From Betaproteobacteria bacterium (lineage in GTDB: Bacteria > Pseudomonadota > Gammaproteobacteria > Burkholderiales > Ga0077523): a stretch of 15,532 bases of DNA. The translations under genes were made by a program, and so were the position numbers. This document shows positions 1 to 9,436 of this stretch, in pieces (positions within the stretch are counted from its first letter, which is position 1; every line of letters starts with the position of its first letter). The notes beneath the pieces were generated by a model. That model was given only the letters and a program-made list of their open reading frames with translations, made no database searches and was not told the origin of the DNA. The DNA lies in contig JADJPK010000025.1 in the NCBI GenBank assembly GCA_016713305.1, positions 1-15,532 of the forward strand. The letters run 5' to 3'.

Positions 1-344
1 CGTGTCGCCCTGCGACACGCCGCCGGTCGGCACGTCCGCGGTCGTGCCTGTCCCGCCGGTCGGCGGCGTCGCCTCGCTCGCTGCCCGTCGATCCTACCCG
101 GCGTCGGCCCGACCGACGTCCCGATCGTCCCGCCGCCGTCCGCCGCCGTGCCGTCGTCGCCGCAGCCCGCCACCACTGTCCACACGCCCAACCCCACCAG
201 GATCTGTTGCGATGGCTTCAGGACCCTCCAGGCACCACAACCCGCACCGGAGAGAGCACACCAGCGGCGCGACCCCGCGCCCTCACCCCTGTCCGCAACT
301 TCTAGCAAAGCAAGCGGCTGCTCCGCGCCGGCGTGGTACCGGAA
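1..344. other. C-rich stretch without an assignable gene
   Basis: No gene can be supported here. All frames read as proline-, arginine- and serine-rich low-complexity sequence, as expected of very GC-rich DNA read out of frame. A near repeat, CCGCCGGTCGGC, occurs near positions 20 and 54. It could be the upstream region of the kinase that follows, or a proline-rich N-terminal part of it. The density of frameshifts downstream prevents a decision. Confidence 0.4.
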
Positions 345-2840
345 CTTTGTTGCACACGAACGACGAGGAGCAGGCGCGGCTCTTGGCTGGCGGCGATCGT
401 CGAGTCGTCCGACGACGTCGATTCGTCATGTCAAAGACGCCTGGCGACGGAGTGATCCGCAGCTTGGAATCGCCGGCGCCCAGCGGCTCTTCGGCTACAC
501 CGCCTGGAGGAGGCGCGGGGACGGCCGCCTGATCACGATGATCAACCCGCCCGAGCGGCGTGGTTCGCGCCGCTGAGGAGGCATCAGTGATCTCGACCGC
601 CCCGTCCGGGCGGCGAGCCGATCCACCACTTCGAGACCGTGCGGCTGACCCGCGACGGTCGACGCGGATCGACATCTCGCTGACCGTCTCGCCGATCCGC
701 GACGGACGAGCGGTCGTATCATCGGCGGCTCCGAAGGTCGCTCCGCGACATCCGCGAGCGCAAGTACGCTGAGCAGGCGTCTGCGGCGACAGCCGGTCCC
801 GCCTGCGACTACACCGTCCGCGTCTCGGGCGTCGGCTTCTGGTACTGCGACCTGCCGAGCTACGAGCCGCAGTGGGACACGCGCGTCGGGCGGTTAATTT
901 CTGGTTTCCGCCACCTGACGCCGGTTCCGAGTGGAGCTGTTCTACGCGCGCGTCCAATCTTGAAGACCATGCGGCGCGCCCGCGCCGTCGACGAGGCCCG
1001 AACGCCTGCCCGGCCTTGCATGACATCGACTACCGGACCGTCGACCCCGTGGCCGACCGGCGCGATCAAGGATCCGCGTTTCTCGGCGGGACCACCCCCG
1101 GCCGGGGCGCGAAGACGGCGGTATCTGCGCGCTTGACGGCGTCATTACCGTCGACATCACTTGACCGCTAAGCCTGACGAGCAGCGCCTCGCCCTCGCCT
1201 CTCGCCTGCGAGCGAGCAGGTCCGCCTGGTCCGCCAGATCGCGGGACGGCCTCGGCTTCGTCATCCACGCCGCCGCCGGCTGCTCGACGCGGTCCTTGCA
1301 GGTTAACGCCGCCGAGGTCGCCGCATCCTCGGCGGCCGACCGGGGTTTACGTCCAGCCCGTCCGCGTCCGGACAGCGACACCCAGACCCACGTCACCGCC
1401 TGCCCCAGGCAAGGCGTCTTCCCGCCCTGCCCGACACCGGCGGCCCGGCCCGACCGCGACGTCATGCGCACCAAACGCCGCGCTGCGCTGGCACACGTCG
1501 CCTGGCGACTGCGTAGCACGGGGCGGCTCTGCGCGACTGGCTTCGCTGCGCCGTTCATCGGCCACGGCGGCGAGAATCCCGGCTCGCAGGTCTTGCGATT
1601 CACCCGGCGGGCTGCCCACCGACAGCGACGAGGCCGTGCTTCGCGTGCAGTTGGCCCACATCGCCTCGGTCGCCGTCGAGAACGCCCGCCTGTACGGCGC
1701 AGGCCCGCGACCAGGACTTGCGCAAGGACGAGTTCCTGGCCCCGCTCGCCCACGAGCTGCGAAAACCCGCTCGCGCCCGGTCCGGGAAGGGCTCGAGCAG
1801 GTCGTGCGCCACGACCGCGGCCCGCGGTCCGTCGGACTGCGCGCCCAGGAGACCATGGACCGCCAGCTGCGGCCACATGGTCCGGCTGATCGACGACCCG
1901 CTCGACCTCCCGCGGATCCACCCGCACAAGCTGGCGCGCCGCGAAGCCCAGGTCGAACTGCGCGACGTGATGCGGACCGAAGTCGACGCCGTCACGCCCC
2001 CGATGAGCGTCGCCGGGCCACCGCCCGTCCGTCGACCAGCCCGGCCCGAAGCCGCTGCCGGGGGACGGCGACGTCACGCGGCTCGCACAGGTTTTCGGCA
2101 ACCTGCTCAACAACGCCCGGAAGTACACCGACCCGGGCGGCCTCATCGACCTGACCGCCGCACCGCCTGGCGCCGGCAGCGTCACTGTCAACATGCACGA
2201 CAACGGCATCGGCATCGCCGAGGCCGCCATGCCGACGATCTTCGAGATGTTCCTTCGCAGGTCGACCGCTCGGTGGAGCGTGACCGGCGGCTCGGCCTCG
2301 GCCAGCCTCGCGCTTTGAAGGCCGGTCGACCTGCACGGCGGGGACGGTCAAAGCCGTCAGCCCGGCCCGGGCTCGGCAGCACGTTCACCGTCCTCTGCCC
2401 GCGGACGCCCAGCCGCCTGCCGGCCCAGGTCCCCTGGTGCGGCGGCGCACGGCGCCAGCAGCGGCAGTGCCGCGAGATCCTGGTGGTCGATGACAACCAC
2501 GACGTCGCCCGACAGTCTCGGCGAGGTGCTGAGGTGCTAGGGGACGAGGTGCGCGTCGCGCACGACGGCGGCCCGGCCCTCAAGCAGGCCACGCCGTTCG
2601 GCCCGAGATGGTGCTACTGGACATCGGCATGCCCGGCCTCAACGGCTACGAGGTCGCCCGGTCGCACGTTCCCGAGACGACGGCCGGGCACGGGATGACG
2701 ATCGTCGCGCTCACCGGCTGGGGCCAGGAGCGCGATACGCAGCCCTAACTGGGAAGCGGGCTTCGATCTGCATCTGGTGAAACCGGTGGGCATCGGCGTG
2801 CTGCGGGGGCTGATCGCGGAGGGCCGCGACCCGGCTGACG
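345..2840 (+). pseudogene. Hybrid sensor histidine kinase, heavily frameshifted (PAS-GAF-HisKA-HATPase-REC)
   Basis: Probable two-component hybrid kinase: signal sensing, autophosphorylation on His, transfer to a fused receiver Asp. Motifs follow in order but in changing frames. A PAS domain starts near 384 (LAAIVESSDDV, later GAQRLFGYTA, HFETVRLTRDG and DISLTVSPIRDG up to about 770). A second PAS-like part covers about 800-1160. The end of a GAF domain reads VQLAHIASVAVENARLY at about 1643-1693. The HisKA H-box is LAHELRKP with His at 1751-1753. HATPase motifs are LLNNARKYTDPGG (about 2101-2140), DNGIGI (2199-2216), FEMF (about 2241) and a G2 box ending VDLHGG. The receiver has VVDDN (about 2483), phospho-Asp at 2620-2622 in LLDIGMPGLNGYE, ALTGWGQ and Lys at 2780-2782 in HLVKPV. 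No transmembrane segment was seen. The start is unknown and the end is approximate. At least eight frameshifts are needed, more than in any other gene here. It is either real decay or low-quality sequence at a contig end. Confidence 0.8.
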
Positions 2841-3273
2841 CCAGCGGCACAGCAGTGCCGGCGCCCGCAAGTGCCCGCAGGCTTGGCGGGAAACGCAGTG
2901 GCGTTCCGTCCACGGCTTTGCGGCGTTCCCGATCGCCGGACGCACCACCATGTCCTCGCTCGATCTGCCGCAATGGCCCGTACATGGCGGTGACCGTGGC
3001 GGCGGCCTGGCTCGTCGAGCCCGCGTTCGCCGAGGCGGCGGGCTATCGGCTTCGGGTATTTCCTCGCGAGCAGCATGTTTGCGTGGATCGTGTGAGGCGT
3101 ACAGCATCCACGCCCCCCTACGCTGGTGGTCCTGCAGTTTCGCGCTGGCGGCCGCCAGACATCCGCGGCGTGCGCCGCAACAGATCCCCTGAACGATGAA
3201 GGGCCCGTACGGAAGACTCGACCGACGACGGCACGAGGACCCCCCCGCTGCCCAGCCGGCACCCGCCAGTCGC
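2841..3273. other. Interval between kinase 1 and the cytochrome operon
   Basis: This roughly 430-bp interval separates the receiver domain of the first kinase from the first cytochrome gene. Apart from one possible short membrane protein, listed separately, I recognise no gene on either strand. The long open frames here are composition artefacts of GC-rich DNA and carry no motif. A short stem CCCGC-AGGCTTG-GCGGG near 2873-2892 has no T-run after it, so it is not called a terminator. Confidence 0.4.
2950..3095 (+). CDS. Possible small membrane protein, unrecognised (one or two frameshifts)
   Basis: If one or two small indels are allowed, this reads as a protein of about 48 residues. It starts MSSLDLPQWPV from the ATG at 2950, continues MAVTVAAAWLVEPAFAEAAG from about 2984 in a second frame, and ends GYFLASSMFAWIV with a TGA at 3093-3095 in a third frame. 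It would have one hydrophobic stretch near residues 13-20 and another at the C terminus. I do not recognise a family. It sits about 180 bp upstream of the cytochrome operon on the same strand, so it could belong to it. Chance joining of frames is a real alternative, and the call is weak. Confidence 0.22.
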
Positions 3274-4111
3274 GTGTCTGCGCGTAGAATCACCGCACGC
3301 CTCGCGGCAGGGGTGGTCTTCGCCGGCCTCGCGAAGGGCTTGCCGCCTTTCTCGTCGACGCGGGTCTACGATGTGTCGGCGACGCGCCAGCGTATCTTCG
3401 CCCGACGTTTCTTTCTCAGCAGAGAAACGGTTGCATGCCTCGGTGCCTTTTTGTGCCGGTAGAAAGCACCGGTGCTTCGACGCCTACAAGCCTGGAGCAG
3501 GGCATGCGGTGCTTCCTCGATCATTGCAGCCAGTGCCATGGCACGCCAGGCATCGCGCCAGAGAGCCGTTCGCGCGCGGACTGCTTCCCGCTGCCCGCGT
3601 GCACGTCGCTCGATGCAGGCGGCGGACGACTGGTCGCGGAGGAATATGCCGCTGGATCGTCACACACGGTCTCAAGATGACCAGCCCGCCAGCCTGGCGT
3701 TATCGCCTGGAGGAAGAAGTACCATCAGGCGGTGACGGACTTCACGTGCGTACGCTGCCGGGTGTCACGGCGGAGCGGCTGCGCCGATGGCTGAGCGTGC
3801 CGCGTAAGCGCCTGCGAATCCCCGCGCCACGGACAGGCCCCGGTGCGAGGCGGCGTTCTAACGCGAGCATGCTTGCACCTCCTGTCATCGCATTCCCGGC
3901 GTCGTGGGCCCTGGCGTCCATGTGGGACCCATCGCTCGACGGCATGCGTGACCGGCGATACGTGGCGGGCATGCCGATGCGGGGTCCCGGCGATCTTGCG
4001 CGCTGGATCGAACGTCCCTCCGCAGTCCGGCCCGGCACGCTCATGCCCGATCTGGGCGTCACACCGGGCGATGCGCGCGCGATGGCCGATTACCTGCTGG
4101 CCCCCCGATGA
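3274..4111 (+). CDS. Membrane-anchored diheme cytochrome c (frameshifted)
   Basis: Electron carrier of the oxidase operon, anchored in the membrane and facing the periplasm. The GTG at 3274 is chosen because it opens a basic n-region followed by a hydrophobic stretch (ARLAAGVVFAGLA). Then comes YDVSATRQR, a segment I associate with this cytochrome family. The first haem site is CSQCHGTPGIAPE at about 3526-3564. It is followed by IVTHGLKMTS and PAWRYRLEEE (about 3652-3718), where the family usually has a Met before PAW and here the codon is CCG (Pro). The second haem site is CTSCHRIPGV, with CTSCH at 3874-3888. Its distal ligand region is GTLMPDLGV, near the end MADYLLAPR. The frame changes near 3440, 3650, 3740, 3800-3870 and 3920. 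The stop TGA (4109-4111) overlaps the next ATG by four bases, which suggests coupled translation. The start is uncertain because no clear ribosome binding site precedes it. Confidence 0.75.
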
Positions 4112-4468
4112 ACATCCTCCTGCGCACGCTGCTTGCCCTCGTCGTGCTCGGCGTGCCTCCGCAATGGCGTGGCGGGGCGAGCTGCCCTCTATGCCGGTGG
4201 CGCGCGGCCGTGACGCCATCGAGGCCTTTGCCTGCGGAGCCTGCCACACCATTCCCGGCGTCCGGGGCGCGGCAGGCGCAGCGGGGCCCTCGCTGGCGGG
4301 ATTCGGCCGTCGCGCCTACATCGCGGGAAGGATCCCCAACGAGGCAACGGCGCTCGCACGCTGGATCGCCGACGCGCCTGCCGTTCCTGCCGGATACGGC
4401 GATGCCGGATCTTGACGTTCCGCCCGATGAAGCGCGCGATGGCAGCCTACCTGCTCACGTTGCGCTGA
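4108..4468 (+). CDS. Periplasmic monoheme cytochrome c (frameshifted)
   Basis: Small class I cytochrome c, likely passing electrons to the oxidase. The ATG at 4108 overlaps the upstream stop as ATGA and opens a good Sec signal peptide (MNILLRTLLALVVLGVP) with cleavage expected shortly after, near AMA. The frame then shifts near 4160. The haem site FACGACHTIPGV follows, with CGACH at 4233-4247, then GPSLAGFGRRAYIAG and LARWIADAPA. A second shift near 4380 leads to TAMPDLDVPPDEARD, which supplies the likely axial Met. The protein ends MAAYLLTLR with TGA at 4466-4468; a further small indel lies near 4437. Mature length would be about 100 residues, normal for this type. It resembles the second haem domain of the preceding gene (TIPGV and MPDL spacing), which suggests domain duplication. 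Confidence 0.8.
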
Positions 4469-4486
4469 TCCACGGAGACAGCGACG

Positions 4487-5576
4487 ATGATGGGCGCCGG
4501 CGGATCTGTCCCGCGAGGGGCGCGTGCCTGCCCAAGGCTGCGGTCCTGACCGGTGGGGCGACATCGGCGTGAGCACCGGTCAGGGGTCCCTCTCCACGTT
4601 CGACGCAGCGGGCCTGCAGGCACAGTGGACGGGGTGGCTCACGCTGGGCATGACGGCCGGCGTGCTGGCGATCTTTGCAATGGTGATGTTCCTCGCGGCT
4701 CGCGCAGCCCTGCGGCACGCGACCGAACTGCGTGCGTCGCGCTGGATCGTCATCGGCGGTCTGGGCGTTCCGGCCGCCGTGCTGATCGCGCTGTTCGCCG
4801 TGTCCCTGCAGCTTCAGGATGCCTTGTCGGCGCAGCGCGAGTCCCCGGTGCTGCGCATCCAGGTGGAAGCCAGGCAGTGGTGGTGGCGGGTCGCCTACCT
4901 TCCCGGGACAGCCCCGGTTTCGGGGCCAGCGACAGGAGCGATGTGCACTGCTGCGCAACCGGTGGGCACGCCGGCGCTGCCGGGGAGCGGAGAGGCCGCC
5001 GTCACGCTGGCCAACGAATTGCGGTTGCCTGCGGGTGCGAGCGTGCAACTGGAGATCACGTCTGCCGATGTGATCCAGCGTCTGGATTCCGTCTCTCGCC
5101 GGAAAGATGGATGCGGTGCCGGGACGCGCATACGCTCCACGTGAATCCGCAACGGCCCGGCGTGTACCGGGGGCCGTGCGCGGAGTTCTGCGGCGGCCCG
5201 CACGGGATGATGGCGTTGTACGGGGAAGTGATGCCGCCGGCGTCCTTCGACCGCTGGGTGGAGAATCAGCGCGCGGACGCGCTCGTCCCTGTCGATCCCG
5301 CTCGCGATGGAAGGCCGGAGGTTGTTCGTCGATGGCCCCTGCGCAGCCTGTCATCGCGTGCGCGGCACGGGCGCGAACAGCGATTCCGGGCCGGACCTCA
5401 CCCACGTCGGAAGCCGTGCGTTCCTCGCCGCCGGCACGCTTCCGAACCAGCCCGGCGCCTTGGCCGGCTGGATTGCGGACCCGCAATCGCTCAAGCCGGG
5501 CAACCACATGCCGGCCCTTCCCCTTGCCGGGCGCGAACTGCGCGCCATCACCGCCTACCTGTCGGGCCTGCGATGA
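4487..5576 (+). CDS. ctaC: Cytochrome c oxidase subunit II with fused cytochrome c domain (caa3 type, frameshifted)
   Basis: Subunit II of a haem-copper oxidase. It accepts electrons at a C-terminal haem c and passes them through CuA to subunit I. The likely start is ATG 4487, with GGAG at 4473-4476 upstream. One missing base near 4573 would give a lipobox-like GATSAC. Two membrane helices follow (GWLTLGMTAGVLAIFAMVMF and WIVIGGLGVPAAVLIALFAV). Next come EARQWWWRVAY, then the CuA domain: ADVI at about 5064-5075, then WIPSLAGKMDAVPG. The ligand cluster CAEFCGGPHGMM at 5177-5212 has all expected Cys, Glu, His and Met residues. The first CuA His is lost to an apparent 2-base deletion at 5076-5079. 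The haem-c site CAACH is at 5340-5354, with Met in NHMPAL near the end. Other shifts are near 5125 and 5307. The stop overlaps the next ATG by four bases. Confidence 0.88.
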
Positions 5577-8114
5577 CGCCGGCGCACACAGACTCCCGCG
5601 GTGTGCGCGAGCCTCGCAGCGAATCCCTCGCAGCAGAAGAGGGGCTCGCGAACCTCGAGCGCGTCTGGGCGCCGCCGCGCGGATGGCGCGTGATCTTCGC
5701 GGTGAACAACACGTACGTGGGCCTGTGGTATCTCGGCGCGGCGATCGGCTTCATGGTGCTGGCCGGCATTCTCGCTGGTGATGCGCTCGCAGCTCGCCGT
5801 GCCCTCTGAACGATCTGGTCAGCCCGCAAACCTACAACCGGCTCTTCACGATGCACGCACCGTGATGATGCTGTTTGCGGTGCCGGCCGTGGAGGCGGCG
5901 GCGGTCTACCTGCTCCCCGGCATGCTGGGAGCGCGCGATCTGCCCTTTCCGCGTCTGTCCGCCTATTCGTTCTGGGCCTACGCCTTCGGCGGGACGGCGT
6001 TCCTCTGCACGCTGCTCTTCGACGTGGCACCCGACGGCGGCTGGTTCATGTACCCGCCACTCTCGGGTTCGGCGTTCTCGCCCGGGCCGGGGGCCGACTT
6101 CTGGCTGCTGGGCATCGGGTTCATCGAGATCTCGGCAATCGCCGGCGCAGTGGAACTGCTGGTCGGCATCCTGCGCATGCGCGCGCCGGGCATGCGGCTC
6201 ATGCACATGCCGGTCTTCGCCTGGGCCATGCTGGTCACGGCCTGCATGATCGTCATCGCCTTTCCGTCCATCATCGCGGCGACGCTGCTGCTGGAACTGG
6301 AACGCGCGTTCGGATGGCCGTTCTTCGTGCCGTCACAGGGCGGCGATCCGCTGTTGTGGCAGCACCTCTTCTGGCTCTTCGGGCATCCCGAGGTGTACAT
6401 CATCTTCCTGCTTGCGGCCGGCATCGTGTCGATGATCGTGCCGACCGTCGCGCGCACGCCCCTCGAAGGCTATCGCGCCGTGGTGGCCTCGATCATCGGC
6501 GTGGGCGTGCTGAGTCTCACGTTGTGGGCGCATCACATGTTCTCCGCAGGCGTGTCGCGCATCGCGCTGATCCTCGTGTCAGCCGCGAGCCTCGCGGTGG
6601 CGCTGCCTGCAGCCGTCCAGTTCTTCGCCTGGATCACGACCCTCTGGCGAGGGCGCATCCGGTGGTCCGTGCCGGCGTGGTTCGTGGCAAGTTTCATCGC
6701 CACGTTTCTCCTGGGCGGATTGACGGGCGTGATGCTGGCCGTGGTGCCCTTCGACTGGCAGGCGCACGACACGTACTTCGTGGTGGCGCATCTGCACTAC
6801 GTGCTGATCGGCGGAATGGTGTTTCCGCTCTTCGCGGGCCTTTACTACTGGGCGCCGCTCGCCGCGGGGCGGCCGCTTTCGGAGCGTCTCGGGCACTGGG
6901 CATGCGCCACCCTGTTCGCGGGCATCACCGTGACGTTCCTGCCCATGCACCTGACTGGATTGCTGGGCATGCCGCGTCGGGTGCACACCTATCTCCCCGG
7001 GCTGGGCTGGGACGCCCTGAATCTGCTTTCCACCGTCGGCGCCTTCGTGTTCGCGCTGGGCGTGGGCCTCGTGCTTCTGGATCTGGCGCTGCACTTCCGC
7101 CCTCGTCCCGGCGCGGCGAATCGCACTGCAGACGGCGGAAACCCGTGGCAGGCAGGCACCCTCGAATGGCTCCCCGGCGGGAACTATGGCGTTCGCAGCA
7201 TTCCGCGGATCGGCGAACGCTACCCGCTCTGGGATCGCCCCGGACTCCCCGGCGAGGTGGAGCGCGGCGAACATCTGCTGAACGATGCACCCACGGGCCG
7301 GCGGGAATCGCTCGTCACCTCCGCTGTCGCGGCCCGGCCGCAATATCTCCAGATCCTGGCCGGTCCGAGTCCGTGGCCCTTGCTCGCCGGTCTGGGCACG
7401 GCCGCGTTCTTCTTTCTCCTGACGGTGAAGTGGACCTGGGTGGCGGGGGCAGCGGGCGCGTTCACGATCGTCGCGCTGTGGCGCTGGCTGTGGCCGCTGG
7501 AGCCGGCGGTTCCTGCGGGACCCGTCGACGTGGGCGGCGTGCGGCTGCCGGTGGGCGCGAGCGGATCGGCATCGGTCGCGTGGTGGGGTACGGTCGTGCT
7601 GGTGGTGACGGCCGTCATGGTGCTGGCGTCGCTGCTGTTCGCATACTTTCATCTCCGGCACGTTGCCGCCGTGTGGCCCCCGAGCGGCGTGCGATTGCCG
7701 GACGGAGTGGCGTCGCTTGTCTCGGCCCTTGCGTGTGTCGCAAGCGCCGCTCTGCTGATCGCCGCCGGGCGTGCCATCGCGCGTGATGCCCGCAGGGCGT
7801 TCGGCGCCGCCTGGATCGGCGCGTGGCTGGCGGCAGCCGGCGCGCATGCGGCCTTGCTGGTCGCGAACGCACCGGCCCGCGAGGAAGCTGCGGCGAGCGC
7901 GTACGGGGCGTCGGTCTGGATGCTGGCCGTGTATCAGGCATCCTTCGGGGCGCTGCAGACGGTCCTCTTCGTCTTCGTGCTGGCGCGCGCGGTGGGCGGA
8001 CGCCTTGCATCGGAACGGCGGAATGCGTTCGACTGCGCACGCCTCCTGTGCTTCTACACGCTCCTGCAACACGTGATCATCGTGACCGTCACCGCAGGCT
8101 TGCCGCGGTGGTAG
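5573..8114 (+). CDS. ctaD: Cytochrome c oxidase subunit I-III fusion (frameshifted near the N terminus)
   Basis: Catalytic subunit that reduces O2 to water and pumps protons, in the inner membrane. The start ATG 5573 overlaps the upstream stop. The N-terminal part (NNTYVGLWYLGAAIGFMVLAG) is separated from the rest by three apparent indels between about 5775 and 5862. These include TMHG-TVMM with the haem a His at 5854-5856. From there one frame runs open to TAG 8112-8114. Metal ligands are all present: GHPEVY (His 6384-6386, with the Glu and Tyr of the D-channel and His-Tyr link), HHM (6531-6536), and HLH (6789-6797). GMPRRVHTY carries the Arg pair. NPW-GTLEW marks the subunit I end. From about 7310 (PQYLQILAGPSPWP) to the end lies a subunit III domain with about seven helices. 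The K-channel segment reads LPAAVQFFAW with Gln where Lys is canonical. The position after DLPFPRL is Ser where Asn is usual. Total about 845 residues, the expected size of a fused I-III protein. Confidence 0.93.
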
Positions 8115-8121
8115 GGCAAGG

Positions 8122-9436
8122 TCAGGGACGGTCCGCGGGCGTGACGCGCCACACGGCGTTGCCCACGTCGTCGGCTACCAGCAATGCGCCGGTCCGGTCG
8201 AGCGCCACGCCGACGGGCCGGCCGCGCGCCGAACCTTCGTCGTCGACGAAGCCGGACAGGACATCTGCCGGGGCGCCCACGGGCTGGCCACCCTCGAAGC
8301 GCACATGCACGACGCGGTAACCCGACCGGGGACGCCGGTTCCACGAACCGTGTTCGCCGATGAAGGCGCCGGACGCGAAGCGGCCGGGCAACGCGGTGGT
8401 CCGGGCGATCGCCAGGCCCAGCGGAGCGACGTGCGAGCCCAGGGCGTAGTCCGGCACCACGGCACGCGCGACGAGATCGGGTCTTGGCGGTTTCACGCGC
8501 GTGTCCACGTGGCGGCCGAAGTAGCTGTAGGGGCCAGCCGTAGAACGCACCGTCCTGCACGGAGGTAGAGGTAGTCCGGCACCAGATCGCTGCCGAGTTC
8601 GTCACGTTCGTTGACGACCGTCCACAGCTTGCCCGAGACAGGTTCCCACGCGAGTCCGTTGGGGTTGCGCAGGCCCGAGCGAAGAGCCTGCGGGTGCCCA
8701 GCGCGGGGTCGACTTCCAGGATGGCGGCGCGGTTTGCCTCGTTGTCCATGCCGTTCTCCGCCACGTTGCTGTTGGAGCCCACGGTCACGTAAAGACGGGC
8801 GCCGTCCGGGCTCGCGATCACGTTCTTGGTCCAGTGATGATTGATGGGCCGGCCGGCAGATCGACCACGTGGCTGCCTGCGGCGGTGATGCAGGTCGCGC
8901 CGGTCTGATAGGGAACCGGACGAGGGCGTTGGTGTTGGCCACGTAGAGATCGTTCCCCACGAGCGCCATGCCGAACGGCGAGTCGAGGTTCTCGAGGAAC
9001 ACGGTCCGCTGTTCCACCCGGCCATCGCCGTCGGCGTCCCGCAGCAGCGTGATGCGATTCGCGCTGCGGCCGCTGCTGCCCGCGCGCTTCATCACCATCT
9101 TCATGAACCAGCCGCGGATTCCTTGGCGTCTTCCGGCCGGGCGGGTGCGTTGGTTTCGGCCACCAGCACATCGCCGTTGGGCAACACGAGGAGCCAACGG
9201 GGATGATCGAAGCCCTTCGCGAAGAGTTCGACCTTGAGGCCCGGCGCCGCGACGGGCACCGAGCCGGTCGGCCAACCGCGTGCCGGAGCGATGTTGACGG
9301 TCGGCAGCACGCCCTTTCGCGGAGCGGGCAAAGCCGGGTCGGGGCCGGTGACCGCCTCGGGGGGGAGGCGGGCCTGGTCGCCACAGGCGGAAAGCGCTGC
9401 GGCAACGAGCAAGGGAAGCAGACGGGATAGGCGCAT
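8122..9436 (-). CDS. Sorbosone dehydrogenase-like PQQ-type quinoprotein, lipoprotein (frameshifted)
   Basis: Predicted six-bladed beta-propeller dehydrogenase of the soluble glucose/L-sorbosone dehydrogenase family, which uses PQQ to oxidise sugars or aldehydes; the substrate here is unknown. Start at 9436 (ATG on the minus strand) opens a lipoprotein signal MRLSRLLPLLVAAALSAC, with lipobox LSAC. Then follow PRWLLVLPNGDVLVAETN, LLRDADGDGRVEQRTVFLEN, SPFGMALVGNDLYVANTNAL, NHHWTKNVIASPDGARLYVT, VGSNSNVAENGMDNEANRA, NPNGLAWEPVSGKLWTVVNE, DGAFYGWP and GAFIGEHGSWNRRPRSGY, all typical of the family. It ends DDVGNAVWRVTPADRP with TGA at 8124-8122. Frame changes lie near 9115, 8910, 8850, 8690 and 8540-8575. 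Repaired length is about 440 residues. The gene converges on the oxidase operon with a 7-bp gap and no visible terminator between. A non-enzymatic or differently specific propeller cannot be excluded. Confidence 0.85.

Noticed and set aside
3285..3290. TAGAAT as a -10 box for the cytochrome operon
   Set aside because: It lies inside the preferred coding start (GTG 3274) and no acceptable -35 element sits 16-18 bp upstream.
3430..3455. Stem followed by TTTTT as a terminator
   Set aside because: The stem is only about four pairs and the sequence is within the cytochrome reading frames.
6579..8072. Long minus-strand open frame of about 497 codons
   Set aside because: It lies opposite the oxidase subunit I-III gene and reads as Arg/His/Gly-rich sequence without motifs, a typical shadow in GC-rich DNA.
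8112..8124. Bidirectional terminator between the convergent oxidase and dehydrogenase genes
   Set aside because: The stops are only 7 bp apart and no stable hairpin with T-runs is visible around them.
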